Part shown: positions 41,743-52,238 of the stretch, one piece after another
Layout of the letters: every line of letters begins with the position of its first letter
Numbering within the stretch: the first letter of the stretch is position 1
Assembly: GCA_963674955.2 (NCBI GenBank)
Contig: CAXXKR010000004.1
Coordinates: 434,001 to 498,000, forward strand
Direction of reading: 5' to 3'
Length of the DNA: 64,000 bases
DNA from: G963674955 sp963674955
Lineage (GTDB): Bacteria > Desulfobacterota > Desulfovibrionia > Desulfovibrionales > Desulfovibrionaceae
Notes under the pieces: model-generated
The model's input: only the letters and a program-made list of their open reading frames with translations
The model's database searches: none
What the model was told of the DNA's origin: nothing
Made by a program: the position numbers and the translations under genes

Positions 41743-42480
41743 ATGCTGACAGCTGATTCCATATACAAGGCCTATCGTTCCGGGAAGGGCGTGCTGGCCG
41801 ATGTTTCCTTTGAGCTGAAAAAGGACGAAACCCTGGCCATTGTCGGACCTTCCGGTTGCGGCAAGACCACGCTTTTGTACATGCTTTGCGGACTGTCCAG
41901 GCCGGATTCGGGCAGGGCCATGCTCAATGGTGATGAGATCAAGAACACTTCTCAAGACATTTCCATAATATTGCAGGATTACGGACTTCTCCCCTGGAGG
42001 ACCATCCTGGAGAACGTGGCCCTGGGCTTGAAGATCAGCGGAGCAGACAAGGCCGAGCGTTTGAAAAGGGCCAGGGAACAGCTTGCGGAATTGGGCATCA
42101 TGGACCGGGACCGCGATTATCCGGGAAGCCTGAGCGGCGGTGAGCAACAAAGGGTGGCCATTGCCAGGGCTTTTGTTTCCAGGCCGAAATTGATGCTCCT
42201 GGATGAGCCGTTTTCGTCCCTGGACGCACTGACCAGGGAAAAGCTCCAGGCCACGCTTCTGGAACTTTGGAGCAGGCGGCGCGTGCCATACGTCCTGGTG
42301 ACCCACAGCCTGGAGGAGGCTGTTTTTCTGGGCGGAAGGATAATGGTTTTGGCCGGCAGCCCCGCAACCCCGGCTGCCTGTTTCGACAATCCGGGATTCG
42401 GAGACCCCAGCCTGCGCGAGAAGGATTCATATTTTCAATTGCTCAGGGAACTGAGAAAGACCGTGGAGCGGTTATGGTAG
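41743..42480 (+). CDS. ABC transporter ATPase (nitrate/sulfonate/taurine type)
   Basis: A 245-residue ATPase with Walker A GPSGCGKTT, signature LSGGEQQR, Walker B LMLLDEPFSSLDALT and switch His in VTHSLEEA. It starts 13 bp after the binding protein gene and overlaps the permease by 7 bp. Confidence 0.93.
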   Translation: MLTADSIYKAYRSGKGVLADVSFELKKDETLAIVGPSGCGKTTLLYMLCGLSRPDSGRAMLNGDEIKNTSQDISIILQDYGLLPWRTILENVALGLKISGADKAERLKRAREQLAELGIMDRDRDYPGSLSGGEQQRVAIARAFVSRPKLMLLDEPFSSLDALTREKLQATLLELWSRRRVPYVLVTHSLEEAVFLGGRIMVLAGSPATPAACFDNPGFGDPSLREKDSYFQLLRELRKTVERLW

Positions 42481-43238
42481 GGGCGGGATTTAAATTCATA
42501 CTCCGCTACGGCCTGGTGGTCTTTGCCATCGCCCTTGCCTGGAAACTTGCCGCTCTCGGCCTGGGGTCCAACATCCTGCCTCATCCCGAAGAAGCCTTCG
42601 CCGGTTTTGCAAAAGCGCTCGGCACCTGTCTTTTCTGGGATCATTTTATCGCCAGCGCATTTCGCGCGGTTTCTGCCATGATCCTTGCCTGGATAATCGC
42701 CTTCCCCCTGGGTCTGGTCATGGGCAGTTCCAAGCGCATCGACTCTTTTCTGGCGCCGTTCGTGTTTTTGACCTATCCCATACCAAAGATTGTCTTGCTG
42801 CCGATCTTTCTTCTGCTTCTGGGACTTGGCGACCAGTCCAAGATAGCCATGATCAGCCTGATACTCGGCTATCAGATTCTTGTGACCACAAGGGACGGCG
42901 TACGTTCGATCAATCCGAAGTATTTCGATTCGGTTCGTTCCCTTGGGGGAGGGCGGCTGCATGTCCTGACTGAAGTGCTGATACCCGCCGCGCTTCCCCA
43001 CGGTTTCACCTCTTTGCGCCTGGGCACGGGCGTTGGGGTGGCCGTGCTTTTTTTCGTTGAATCCTTTGCAACGGCCAAGGGGCTGGGCTATTTGATAATG
43101 GATGCTTGGGCCAGGATGAATTACGTGAGCATGTTTACCGGCATTTTGGGCATGAGCCTTTTGGGCGCGGCCCTATACGAGTTGGCCAATTTGCTGGAAA
43201 AGCGCGCTTGTGCATGGTCTTTTACCAAGAGCGAGTAG
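42474..43238 (+). CDS. ABC transporter permease
   Basis: A 254-residue membrane protein with six hydrophobic segments and the EAA loop in SLGGGRLHVLTEVLIPAALPHGFTSLR shortened here to its core (VLIPAALPHG). The ATG at 42474 overlaps the ATPase stop (ATGGTAG); the frame opens much further upstream but those residues are not membrane-like. It completes the importer. Confidence 0.9.
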   Translation: MVGAGFKFILRYGLVVFAIALAWKLAALGLGSNILPHPEEAFAGFAKALGTCLFWDHFIASAFRAVSAMILAWIIAFPLGLVMGSSKRIDSFLAPFVFLTYPIPKIVLLPIFLLLLGLGDQSKIAMISLILGYQILVTTRDGVRSINPKYFDSVRSLGGGRLHVLTEVLIPAALPHGFTSLRLGTGVGVAVLFFVESFATAKGLGYLIMDAWARMNYVSMFTGILGMSLLGAALYELANLLEKRACAWSFTKSE

Positions 43239-43240
43239 AA

Positions 43241-44212
43241 ATGGCTTTCAATACGGTCTCCCGGAAAATTGAATTTGAAGACAGCGGGCTTGCCAACGCC
43301 CTGTTCGGCGCCCAGAACGCCAATCTCAGGATTTTGGCCGAAAAGGCGGAAGTGTCCATCGACAGCCGAGGAAACGAAGCAACGGTTTCCGGCAATGATC
43401 ATCAGGTGGATCTGGCGGCAAATGTCCTGGTGCAACTTTACGGCCTGCTGAAATCCGGAAGGCAGGTCTATCCCCAGGACGTTGACTGCGCCTACGGTAT
43501 TTTGTCCCGCGAACCGGCCACCAAACTGGAAAGGATATTTCAGGACGAGATTTACGCGGCCTCTCCAAGAAAAACCATTGCGGCCAAGACTTTGAGCCAA
43601 CGCGATTTCCTGGACGCCATCAGGAGAAACGACCTGACTTTCGCCATCGGTCCGGCCGGAACGGGAAAGACCTATCTGGCCGTGGCAATGGCCGCTTCCG
43701 CTTTGGTGAAAAAGGAAGTCAAAAAGATCATTCTGACCAGGCCAGCGGTGGAAGCCGGAGAAAAACTCGGGTTCCTGCCCGGCGACATGGTGGAAAAGAT
43801 CAATCCTTATCTGCGGCCTCTTTATGACGCCCTGCACGACATGTTTGATCTGAAGAAAGTGCAGGAGATGATCGACTCCAACATCATCGAGATAGCGCCC
43901 CTGGCCTTCATGCGCGGCCGGACCCTGCACGACGCCTTCATCATTCTGGACGAGGCCCAGAACACCACCCGCGAACAGATGAAGATGTTCCTGACCCGAA
44001 TGGGCTTCGGGTCCAAAATGGTCGTTACCGGTGACGTGACCCAGATAGATTTGCCCTTTCAGCGGAATTCAGGGTTGGTGCAGGCCGGTGAGCTTCTTCG
44101 CGGGGTCAAGGGCATTGCCTTTGTCCAGTTCCACGAGCAGGACGTGATCAGGCATCCCCTTGTGGGCAGGATTGTTCGTGCCTACGACCATAACGGCCGG
44201 AATGGAGAATAG
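43241..44212 (+). CDS. phoH: PhoH-like ATPase
   Basis: A 323-residue PhoH/YbeZ protein. The N-terminal RNA-binding KH-like region precedes a RecA-like core with Walker A AIGPAGTGKT and Walker B FIILDEAQN. The TRPAVEAGEKLGFLPGD segment is diagnostic. It is followed 9 bp later by ybeY, as in most bacteria, and the pair acts in rRNA maturation and ribosome quality control. It starts 2 bp after the permease stop. Confidence 0.93.
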   Translation: MAFNTVSRKIEFEDSGLANALFGAQNANLRILAEKAEVSIDSRGNEATVSGNDHQVDLAANVLVQLYGLLKSGRQVYPQDVDCAYGILSREPATKLERIFQDEIYAASPRKTIAAKTLSQRDFLDAIRRNDLTFAIGPAGTGKTYLAVAMAASALVKKEVKKIILTRPAVEAGEKLGFLPGDMVEKINPYLRPLYDALHDMFDLKKVQEMIDSNIIEIAPLAFMRGRTLHDAFIILDEAQNTTREQMKMFLTRMGFGSKMVVTGDVTQIDLPFQRNSGLVQAGELLRGVKGIAFVQFHEQDVIRHPLVGRIVRAYDHNGRNGE

Positions 44213-44221
44213 GTTCAATCC

Positions 44222-44641
44222 ATGGTCAATGTGTATCACAATTGCCCTCCTGACCCGGAATATCCGCTGTCGAAAAGGGAACTTGCGGCATTGGTCCGCA
44301 GCATCCTCGAAGCTCTGGGGTTGGAGGAGGCATCTCTTGACCTGACTCTGGTTGATGACCTTGAAATGGCTGAAGTCAATCATGATTTTTTCGGCCGCGT
44401 AGGTCCCACGAACATTATCAGCTTTCCGGCGGAAGAATCGGAACATCCGGACGCCTTAGGAGAGCTTGTTTTGTCCGTGGATACCCTGAAACGCGAAACC
44501 CTGCTCTATGGCCAGGAACCCATCGAACATCTTGTCAGGCTGCTCGCTCACGGAATTTTACATCTTGCCGGACACGAGCATGGCCGAACAATGGACGAGT
44601 TGACGGAAAACGCCATTGGGATTGTTTGCCGAAAGGCATAG
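44222..44641 (+). CDS. ybeY: Endoribonuclease YbeY
   Basis: A 139-residue zinc-dependent RNase for 16S rRNA 3'-end maturation. The metal motif H-x3-H-x5-H is HGILHLAGHEH. TNIISFP is also conserved. It is coupled with phoH. Confidence 0.94.
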   Translation: MVNVYHNCPPDPEYPLSKRELAALVRSILEALGLEEASLDLTLVDDLEMAEVNHDFFGRVGPTNIISFPAEESEHPDALGELVLSVDTLKRETLLYGQEPIEHLVRLLAHGILHLAGHEHGRTMDELTENAIGIVCRKA

Positions 44642-44751
44642 CCCTGCCCGGTTCCGGGCCAAAACTTCCCTTTACATTCCAATTACCGTTGGGCAATATT
44701 CTTTTTTTCATTTGCTGACGCTCAATATTTGAAGTTGGAGATTTGATAAAA

Positions 44752-45654
44752 ATGACGAAACATATTTTGACGCTACTCGATTTGCCCAAGGCGGATGCCC
44801 ATAAGATTCTTTTGCGGGCCAAGGAAATAAAGGATTCCGATATCAGGACCGACCAGTTGAAAGGAAAGTCCGTGATTCTGATATTCGAAAAGTCCTCCAC
44901 GCGAACCAGGGTTTCCTTTGAGATAGGCGTGCATCATCTCGGCGGCCAGACTTTGTTTCTAACCCCAAACGATTGCCAGTTGGGCCGCAGTGAACCCATC
45001 AAGGACACGGCCCGCGTACTGTCACGTTATGCCGACGGCATAGTCATGCGCACATTCGAGCAGGAAAAGCTCGAGATTTTGGCTGAATACGGTTCAATTC
45101 CGGTGATCAACGCCCTGAGCGACGATTATCATCCCTGCCAGATCATGAGCGATGTGCTGACCATGTACGAGCGCACTCCGGATTTGGAGAATGTGACGGC
45201 GGCCTGGATTGGTGACGGCAACAACATGGCCCATTCCCTGATAAACGGATCGGCCCTGTTCGGGTACACCTTGAATCTGGCCTGCCCCAAGGGTTACAGG
45301 CCCAATGACGAAATAGTTCAAAAAGCCCTGAAAATGGGCGCCAAGCTCAATCTTACCGACGACCCCTCGGAAGCCGTGCAGGGCGTGGACTACATCCATA
45401 CCGATGTCTGGGCCTCAATGGGACAGGAAGATGAACAGGCCAAACGCGAAAAGGCTTTCAAAGGTTATCAGGTGGACGCCACGCTCATGTCCAAGGCCGC
45501 TTCCGGCTGCAAATTCATGCACTGCCTGCCTGCGCATCGCGGCGAAGAGGTCAGTGAAGAAGTTTTTGAGGGTCCGGCTTCCATCGTGTTCGATCAGGCC
45601 GAAAACAGGCTGCACGCCCAAAAAGCCATGATGGAATGGGCATTTCAGAAATAA
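44752..45654 (+). CDS. argF: Ornithine carbamoyltransferase
   Basis: A 300-residue enzyme converting ornithine and carbamoyl phosphate to citrulline. The carbamoyl-phosphate loop is SSTRTRVSFE, and the catalytic Cys lies in MHCLPAHRGEE; the ornithine motif is seen as DVWASMGQ (usually SMG). It is the first of argF-argG-argH, all in the same direction. The ATG at 44752 fits a GGAG 11 bases upstream; a TTG three codons earlier is possible. Confidence 0.95.
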   Translation: MTKHILTLLDLPKADAHKILLRAKEIKDSDIRTDQLKGKSVILIFEKSSTRTRVSFEIGVHHLGGQTLFLTPNDCQLGRSEPIKDTARVLSRYADGIVMRTFEQEKLEILAEYGSIPVINALSDDYHPCQIMSDVLTMYERTPDLENVTAAWIGDGNNMAHSLINGSALFGYTLNLACPKGYRPNDEIVQKALKMGAKLNLTDDPSEAVQGVDYIHTDVWASMGQEDEQAKREKAFKGYQVDATLMSKAASGCKFMHCLPAHRGEEVSEEVFEGPASIVFDQAENRLHAQKAMMEWAFQK

Positions 45655-45685
45655 TTAAATACTTTAATTCAGATAAAGGTATGAA

Positions 45686-46882
45686 ATGAGCAAGATAGAT
45701 AAAGTGGTGCTGGCTTACTCCGGCGGTTTGGATACATCGGTCATTCTCAAATGGATCAAGAAGAAGTACGACTGCGAAGTGGTGACTTTGACCGCCGACC
45801 TGGGCCAGTGCGAGGAGTTGGACGATATTGAGGAAAAGGCTCTGTCCACAGGGGCGAGCAAGGCCTATGTCGAAGACCTGCGCGAGGAGTTCGCCAGGGA
45901 TTTCGTGTTTCCCATGTTCAGGGCCAGTGCGCTTTACGAGGGACGTTATCTCCTGGGAACCGCCATTGCCAGACCGCTTATCGCCAAGCGCATGGTCGAG
46001 ATCGCCGAAATCGAAAACGCACAGGCCGTGTCCCACGGGGCCACTGGCAAGGGCAACGATCAGGTCCGGTTCGAGCTTGGGGCCATGGGCAGCAACCCGA
46101 ACCTCAAGACCATCGCCCCCTGGCGCGAGTGGGACCTCAAGTCCCGCACCGATCTTATTAATTTCGCCACGGAAAACGGCATCGAAATCCCGGTTTCCCG
46201 GAAAAAACCCTGGAGCATCGACTGCAATCTGCTGCACACCAGCTTTGAGGGCGGCGAGCTGGAAGATCCCTGGAACGAACCGGGACCCGACTGCTACCGC
46301 AATGCCTTGCCCGTGGAAAAGGCCCAGGACGAGCCCGAGATCATAACTTTGGATTTCGAATCCGGAAATCCGGTGGCCATCAACGGCAAGCGTTATTCTC
46401 CGGCCAATATCATTATAGAGCTGAACGTCATCGCCGGGCGCAACGGCATTGGTCGTGTGGACATGGTGGAAAACAGGTTCGTGGGCATGAAGTCCAGGGG
46501 AATCTACGAAACCCCTGGCGGAACCGTCATTCACGTCGCCCACAGAGACCTTGAAGGTCTATGCATGGACCGTGAAGTCATGCATTTGCGCGACAGCCTG
46601 ATTCCAAGGTACTCCGAGATGGTCTATTACGGCTTTTGGTTCGCTCCGGAACGGGAGGCCCTGCAGGCCATGATCGACAAGACCCAGGAGAACATCACCG
46701 GAACGGTCAGGTTGAAGCTCTACAAGGGCAACGTCATTCCCCTTGGCCGCAAATCACAGTACTCCATGTATAATCCGGAACTTGCAACTTTTGAGGAAGA
46801 CTCGGTCTATGATCAGGCCGACGCCGAGGGGTTCATCAAGCTGGTTGGACTGCGGCTCAAGGGCAGAATGGCCAGCAAATAG
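45686..46882 (+). CDS. argG: Argininosuccinate synthase
   Basis: A 398-residue ligase joining citrulline and aspartate. The ATP loop is [11 protein letters not shown], with typical [13 protein letters not shown] downstream. It follows argF by 31 bp. Confidence 0.97.
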   Translation: MSKIDKVVLAYSGGLDTSVILKWIKKKYDCEVVTLTADLGQCEELDDIEEKALSTGASKAYVEDLREEFARDFVFPMFRASALYEGRYLLGTAIARPLIAKRMVEIAEIENAQAVSHGATGKGNDQVRFELGAMGSNPNLKTIAPWREWDLKSRTDLINFATENGIEIPVSRKKPWSIDCNLLHTSFEGGELEDPWNEPGPDCYRNALPVEKAQDEPEIITLDFESGNPVAINGKRYSPANIIIELNVIAGRNGIGRVDMVENRFVGMKSRGIYETPGGTVIHVAHRDLEGLCMDREVMHLRDSLIPRYSEMVYYGFWFAPEREALQAMIDKTQENITGTVRLKLYKGNVIPLGRKSQYSMYNPELATFEEDSVYDQADAEGFIKLVGLRLKGRMASK

Positions 46883-46894
46883 GATTTGTCAGCT

Positions 46895-48286
46895 ATGGCC
46901 GAAAAAAAAATGTGGGGAGGGCGGTTCAAGGAAAAGACCGCGCGCAAGGTCGAAGAGTTCACCCAATCCGTGGAATTCGACAAGGCGCTTTATGCCGAGG
47001 ATATTGCAGGCTCCAAGGCTCATGCTTTGATGCTGGCCAAACAGGGGGTCCTGACCCGCGCCGAGGCCGACGATATCGTTCAGGGACTGAATCAGGTTCT
47101 GGACGAGATAGAGAGGGGCGAGTTCCATTGGCGCACCGAGCTTGAAGACGTGCACATGAACATCGAAAGCAGGTTGACGGAAATAATCGGACCATTGGGC
47201 GGCAAGCTGCATACCGGCAGAAGCCGCAACGACCAGGTCGCTCTCGATTTCCGGCTGCACGTCTCCAACCGACTTGAAGCCTGGTCCGGGAGGCTTGTCG
47301 ATCTGATAAGCGTGTTTGCGGGAAGGGCCGAAGAGCATGAGCAGACCATCATGCCCGGCTACACGCATTTGCAACCGGCCCAGCCCGTGACCCTGGCCCA
47401 TCATCTCCTGGCCTATGTCCAGATGTTCAAGCGCGACCACGAAAGGGTTGTGGATTGCCGGAAGAGGGTTCGGATTTCACCCCTCGGCGCAGCGGCTTTG
47501 GCCGGAACCACATATGATCTTGATTCCGGCGCCGTTGCGGATGAGCTGGGCCTGTCCGGAGCATTCGCCAACAGCCTGGACGCAGTATCCGACAGGGATT
47601 TCGTTCTGGAAAGCCTTTTCGCGGCCAGCCTGATCATGGCCCATCTGAGCAGGCTTAGCGAGGAGTTGATCCTCTGGGCCAATCCCAATTTCGGGTTTGT
47701 CAGGCTTCCCGACGCCTATTCCACCGGATCGTCGATCATGCCCCAGAAAAAGAATCCGGACATCAGCGAACTCACCCGCGGCAAGACGGGCAGGGTGTAT
47801 GGCGACCTGATGTCCATGCTCACGACCCTCAAGGGCCTGCCGCTGGCCTACAACCGGGACATGCAGGAAGACAAGGAACCATTTTTTGACGCTGACAGGA
47901 CCGTGGACATGAGCCTGTCCGTCACCGCCGACATGATGGCTGAAATGGAATTCGTGCCCGAAGCCATGCTTGAATCGGTTAGAAAGGGTTTTTTGAACGC
48001 CACCGAGCTTGCCGACTATCTTGTGGGCAAGGGGGTTCCCTTCAGGGAGGCCCATGAGATTTCAGGTTCGGCGGTGGAATTCGCCGAAAGCCGGTCAAAG
48101 GGACTTGAGGACTTGTCTGTTGACGAGTTTCGTCAATTTTCAGAAAGGATCGGGGAAGACGTATACGCCGTGTTGGATTACAAGGCCGCCGTCGAGCGGA
48201 GGTCCACTCCCGGCGGCACCGGCCCGGCATCCGTTTCAGGACAGCTGCGGGATATCAGAAAATGGCTTGGCGAGTCGGGCGGTTGA
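46895..48286 (+). CDS. argH: Argininosuccinate lyase
   Basis: A 463-residue lyase releasing arginine and fumarate. The signature loop [12 protein letters not shown] with its catalytic Ser is present, as is [17 protein letters not shown] 46895 matches [11 protein letters not shown], the family N-terminus; a TTG at 46886 opens the frame. It starts 12 bp after argG. Confidence 0.97.
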   Translation: MAEKKMWGGRFKEKTARKVEEFTQSVEFDKALYAEDIAGSKAHALMLAKQGVLTRAEADDIVQGLNQVLDEIERGEFHWRTELEDVHMNIESRLTEIIGPLGGKLHTGRSRNDQVALDFRLHVSNRLEAWSGRLVDLISVFAGRAEEHEQTIMPGYTHLQPAQPVTLAHHLLAYVQMFKRDHERVVDCRKRVRISPLGAAALAGTTYDLDSGAVADELGLSGAFANSLDAVSDRDFVLESLFAASLIMAHLSRLSEELILWANPNFGFVRLPDAYSTGSSIMPQKKNPDISELTRGKTGRVYGDLMSMLTTLKGLPLAYNRDMQEDKEPFFDADRTVDMSLSVTADMMAEMEFVPEAMLESVRKGFLNATELADYLVGKGVPFREAHEISGSAVEFAESRSKGLEDLSVDEFRQFSERIGEDVYAVLDYKAAVERRSTPGGTGPASVSGQLRDIRKWLGESGG

Positions 48287-48304
48287 GGACTTCGGCCCGG
48301 CGCG

Positions 48305-48940
48305 TCACGACTTTTTCTGCTCAAGAAATCTGGACAACTTGTCTATGTATTTCTGCACCATGTCTGAAACGGCGCTGTCCTTTTCGCTGAACTTGAGCCC
48401 GAAGGTGAACCTTTTGTCCACATCGGCAATACTTGTGATTTTGCCCGTTGCTTCATAATTGTTCTTTTCTTCCAGTGCATAAAACTTGATATTCAATTCC
48501 TCGTCGCCCTTGATGTTGGTTTTGAGGAAATCGTGATCATCCTCATGAAACATCATGCGGCAGCCGCCAGAAGAAAGATCTATAATCACACCCTCGATCT
48601 TTCTGTCGTTCAGCTCGGCGACGGTTGGAATATTGGTTGAAATTCGTTGCGATTTGCGAATTTGCAAAGACTCCACCTTCTCCGGGTATTCGACAAAGAC
48701 AATGGCCTCTGGTTTGCTGATGAAATTGATTATTTCGCCGTTGAAGCCATATGCCGTTCCATCGACAATGTATCGAATCGTCACAAGGGAGTTGGGAAGC
48801 AGCATGCCTTTCAGGGAGGAAGTACTGGGCAGGCCGATAATAAGATAGTGTTTGTGGCGCTGGCCAAGAAGGTGCCCGTTCAGTCTCAAGTCGGTCCCGG
48901 TGAATTCGATTGATACCAGCGTGTCTGAAGCGATGACCAT
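48305..48940 (-). CDS. PilZ-domain c-di-GMP effector (YcgR-like)
   Basis: A 211-residue protein with an N-terminal YcgR-like beta domain (about residues 1-95) and a C-terminal PilZ domain. The c-di-GMP motifs are RxxxR in QIRKSQRIST and D/N-x-S-x-x-G in DLSSGGCRM. YcgR-type proteins slow the flagellar motor. ATG 48940 begins at the domain; the longer frame to 49075 reads non-native sequence. It converges with argH. Confidence 0.88.
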   Translation of the reverse strand: MVIASDTLVSIEFTGTDLRLNGHLLGQRHKHYLIIGLPSTSSLKGMLLPNSLVTIRYIVDGTAYGFNGEIINFISKPEAIVFVEYPEKVESLQIRKSQRISTNIPTVAELNDRKIEGVIIDLSSGGCRMMFHEDDHDFLKTNIKGDEELNIKFYALEEKNNYEATGKITSIADVDKRFTFGLKFSEKDSAVSDMVQKYIDKLSRFLEQKKS

Positions 48941-49139
48941 TTTGCCCAACCTTGTTTTGTTGGTTTGGATTGATTTTATTTTGCCAGAAAATAAGAGGGT
49001 AAACAATCCGAATATAAATTCAGATTGAATCCATCCAATTTGATCGTCGCAAAGCAGAAAACACGTATGGGACAAGCTTGAGCAGGCAAGGATTATCAGT
49101 TAATATGAAATAGTTTGAAAGTCTTTGCTGAATAAGGGG

Positions 49140-49233
49140 TGGCGGAAGCGTATAGGAGTCGAACCTACCGGCGAGGGTTAGCCCGCCCACTGGATTTGAA
49201 GTCCAGGCGCCACACCGGTGACGAAACGCTTCC
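49140..49233 (-). tRNA. selC: tRNA-Sec (UCA), selenocysteine tRNA
   Basis: A 94-base tRNA with an extended 8-bp acceptor stem (GGAAGCGT with ACGCTTCC), discriminator G and encoded CCA. The anticodon arm CTGGA-CTTCAAA-TCCAG has anticodon TCA, which reads UGA. A long variable arm (GTGGGCGGGCTAACCCTCGCC) and GGTTCGACTCC T-arm closely resemble E. coli selC. It proves that the organism decodes UGA as selenocysteine, provided selA, selB and selD exist elsewhere. Confidence 0.97.
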
Positions 49234-49387
49234 TCATGAGGAATAAACTGCTATCATTTTAGCTTTTTTCATGCAACAAAAGATAAACTTGCCATGTGCC
49301 CTTGCCTTTTGGGGAGCACATCTTAACTTGTAAAAATCATACAATTTATTTAAGTCAAAGCAGCGAGAATAATTGGAGGGAAACCTT

Positions 49388-51352
49388 TTGAATAGTTTTG
49401 CTAAGAATTTAGTGATTTGGGCGACGCTATCTTTATTGATGGTCGTCCTTTTCAATATGTTCAACCAACCGCCGCCGCCTCAACTCAGAATGACATACAG
49501 TGAATTCCTGACGCGGGTGGAAAATGGCGATGTGCTGTCCGTAAAGATACAGGGGCAAAAGATAAGCGGCGTCATGGCCGACGAAAAAAGGTTTACCTCA
49601 TACGCGCCCAGCGATGCCAACCTTGTGGACAAACTCATCAAGAGCGAAGTCGAGGTTTCGGCCGAGCCGCCTGATGACAGCCCCTGGTACATGACTTTGC
49701 TTGTTTCCTGGTTCCCAATGCTTCTGCTTATCGGCGTATGGATTTTCTTCATGCGCCAAATGCAGGGCGGAGGAGGAGGGGGGCGAGGCGCCATGTCCTT
49801 TGGACGCTCCAAGGCCAGGCTGATCAACGAGGAGACCGCCAAAGTCACTTTTGAAGACGTGGCCGGTGTTGACGAAGCCAAGGAAGAATTGGCCGAAGTC
49901 GTTGAGTTCCTGCGTGAACCAAAGAAATTTACCAGGCTTGGCGGCCGCATTCCCAAAGGAGTGCTTCTCGTCGGACCTCCCGGCACAGGCAAGACCCTTC
50001 TGGCCAGAGCCGTAGCCGGTGAAGCGGGTGTTCCTTTCTTCTCCATTTCCGGTTCCGACTTCGTGGAGATGTTCGTGGGGGTCGGTGCTTCAAGGGTCCG
50101 CGACCTGTTCGCCCAGGGCAAGAAAAACGCTCCCTGCCTCATTTTCATCGACGAAATCGACGCAGTCGGCAGACAGCGTGGTGCCGGTTTGGGCGGAGGA
50201 CACGATGAGCGCGAGCAGACTTTGAACCAGCTCCTGGTTGAGATGGATGGCTTCGAGTCCAACGAGGGAGTAATTCTCGTTGCGGCCACAAACAGGCCTG
50301 ACGTACTCGACCCCGCTCTTCTCAGGCCCGGACGCTTCGACAGGCAGGTGGTGGTGCCCACGCCCGACCTGCGCGGACGCGCGCGGATTCTCAACGTGCA
50401 TACGCGCAAGGTGCCCCTGGCGCCCGAGGTCGACCTCAAGGTCATTGCCAGGGGAACACCCGGTTTTACGGGCGCGGATCTTGAAAACCTTGTCAACGAG
50501 GCCGCCCTGCATGCCGCCAAGGTTAATCAGGACCACGTCTTTATGGTCGATTTCGAAGAGGCCAAGGACAAGGTCCTCATGGGCAAGGAACGCAGAAGCG
50601 TCATTCTCAGCGACGAGGAAAAGAAGACCACGGCCTATCATGAGGCTGGACATTCTCTGGTGGCAAAAATGCTTCCCGGAACCGACCCTGTGCACAAGGT
50701 GTCCATAATTCCCCGTGGAATGGCCCTTGGCGTGACCATGCAACTCCCTGTGGATGACCGCCACAACTATTCCAAGATGTTTCTTGAGAACAATCTTGCC
50801 ATGCTGCTCGGCGGCAGGGTTGCGGAAGAGTTGGTTCTTGACCAGATGACCACCGGCGCCAGCAACGACATTGACCGGGCTACAAAGACTGCCAGAAAGA
50901 TGGTCTGCCAGTGGGGCATGAGCGAAAAACTTGGTCCCTTGTCCTTTGGCGACGAGGGAGAACAGGTGTTCATGGGCAGGGAATTGATCCACAACAAGAA
51001 CTACAGTGACGACACCGCACGCGTCATAGATGAAGAGGTGCGGAGAATCATTGACGAGGCTCATGAAAAAGCCAGAAAGATCATCAGTGAAAAGAAGGAC
51101 ATCCTGCACAAGATAGCCGAGGCCTTGCTTGACCGCGAGACCATCAGCGGCAAGGACATCGACCTGATCATCGAGGGCAAGGAGCTTCCGCCCAACGGAG
51201 CATCTTCCTCCTCTTCCGCTGACGAAGATGCCGGCCCCGGATACGTCCCCAAACCCGAAAAGGGCAGTGAGGCGAAAACCGATTCCTCCGCTGAGGATTC
51301 GGACGAATTCGATCTTGAGGAAGGCGATGGCGGTGACAAGAAAATTCAATAG
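49388..51352 (+). CDS. ftsH: ATP-dependent zinc metalloprotease FtsH
   Basis: A 654-residue membrane AAA+ protease. Two N-terminal membrane segments (residues about 5-22 and 100-120) flank a periplasmic domain; the AAA domain has Walker A GPPGTGKT and Walker [10 protein letters not shown], and the protease site is [14 protein letters not shown] at 49388 is the start ([10 protein letters not shown]), with GGAGGG 7 bases before it. The C-terminal 50 residues are Ser- and acid-rich. It heads a run through folP, cdaA, cdaR and glmM. Confidence 0.96.
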   Translation: MNSFAKNLVIWATLSLLMVVLFNMFNQPPPPQLRMTYSEFLTRVENGDVLSVKIQGQKISGVMADEKRFTSYAPSDANLVDKLIKSEVEVSAEPPDDSPWYMTLLVSWFPMLLLIGVWIFFMRQMQGGGGGGRGAMSFGRSKARLINEETAKVTFEDVAGVDEAKEELAEVVEFLREPKKFTRLGGRIPKGVLLVGPPGTGKTLLARAVAGEAGVPFFSISGSDFVEMFVGVGASRVRDLFAQGKKNAPCLIFIDEIDAVGRQRGAGLGGGHDEREQTLNQLLVEMDGFESNEGVILVAATNRPDVLDPALLRPGRFDRQVVVPTPDLRGRARILNVHTRKVPLAPEVDLKVIARGTPGFTGADLENLVNEAALHAAKVNQDHVFMVDFEEAKDKVLMGKERRSVILSDEEKKTTAYHEAGHSLVAKMLPGTDPVHKVSIIPRGMALGVTMQLPVDDRHNYSKMFLENNLAMLLGGRVAEELVLDQMTTGASNDIDRATKTARKMVCQWGMSEKLGPLSFGDEGEQVFMGRELIHNKNYSDDTARVIDEEVRRIIDEAHEKARKIISEKKDILHKIAEALLDRETISGKDIDLIIEGKELPPNGASSSSSADEDAGPGYVPKPEKGSEAKTDSSAEDSDEFDLEEGDGGDKKIQ

Positions 51353-51364
51353 GCGCCGTAGGAA

Positions 51365-52228
51365 ATGACAAAAAATCATTGGGAGATATTGGGGGGCCGG
51401 GTCTTCGACCCCGCCCCTTTTTTGATTGCCGGGATCATAAATGTCACTCCCGACTCCTTTTTTGACGGCGGAGAGTGCGAAAGCATCGACGCAGCCATTG
51501 AGCACGGCCGCGAAATGGCCACCTCCGGGGCGCACATACTGGATGTCGGCGGGGAATCCACACGGCCATATGCCGAACCTGTCAGCCTGAAGCAGGAACT
51601 TGAACGAGTGATGCCGGTAATCAAGGCCCTGACAGGACTTAAAACCGATTTCGGCGACGGTGTCTCTCCTTATCCTGTCGTTTCAGTGGACACATACAAG
51701 GCTGAAGTGGCCAGACAGGCTGTGGAGGCCGGAGCATCCATAGTCAACGACGTGTCCGCCTGCAGGTACGATCCGGCTCTTTTGGACATTCTGTCCCAGT
51801 ACAAGCCGGGATATGTTTTGATGCACAGTTTGGGAAGACCGAAAAAAATGCAGGACGACCCTAAATATGACGATGTCATATCGGAAATATTGCATTTTTT
51901 TGATAGCAGAATGAAGGAGTTGACCAGTGCGGGACTGCCCGAGTCAAGAATCGTGCTTGATCCGGGGATTGGTTTCGGCAAACTGCTTGAACACAATTTA
52001 CAAATCTTGAAAAATGTAGAACAATTATTGAAATTGGGCCGACCAATTTTCATGGGCCTGTCGAACAAATCCCTTTGGTCCGGCCTCCTGGGGCTGGATG
52101 TCGGAGAACGCGGCAACGCCACTCAGGCCGCCACGGCGCTGATGGCCGCAAAAGGCGTCATGATTCACAGGGTCCACGACGTGGAATTGACCAGGCAGAC
52201 CCTTACTGTAGCAACACACATACTCTGA
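51365..52228 (+). CDS. folP: Dihydropteroate synthase
   Basis: A 287-residue folate enzyme. Motifs: GIINVTPDSFFDGGE, LDVGGESTRPYA, SVDTYKAEVARQA and DPGIGFGK. It lies between ftsH and cdaA, a common order. Spacing to ftsH is 12 bp. Confidence 0.95.
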   Translation: MTKNHWEILGGRVFDPAPFLIAGIINVTPDSFFDGGECESIDAAIEHGREMATSGAHILDVGGESTRPYAEPVSLKQELERVMPVIKALTGLKTDFGDGVSPYPVVSVDTYKAEVARQAVEAGASIVNDVSACRYDPALLDILSQYKPGYVLMHSLGRPKKMQDDPKYDDVISEILHFFDSRMKELTSAGLPESRIVLDPGIGFGKLLEHNLQILKNVEQLLKLGRPIFMGLSNKSLWSGLLGLDVGERGNATQAATALMAAKGVMIHRVHDVELTRQTLTVATHIL

Positions 52229-52238
52229 AGCTGATTAA

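Noticed and set aside
50090..51535. Minus-strand frame of 481 codons opposite ftsH
   Set aside because: Antisense to ftsH and folP, no recognisable domain.
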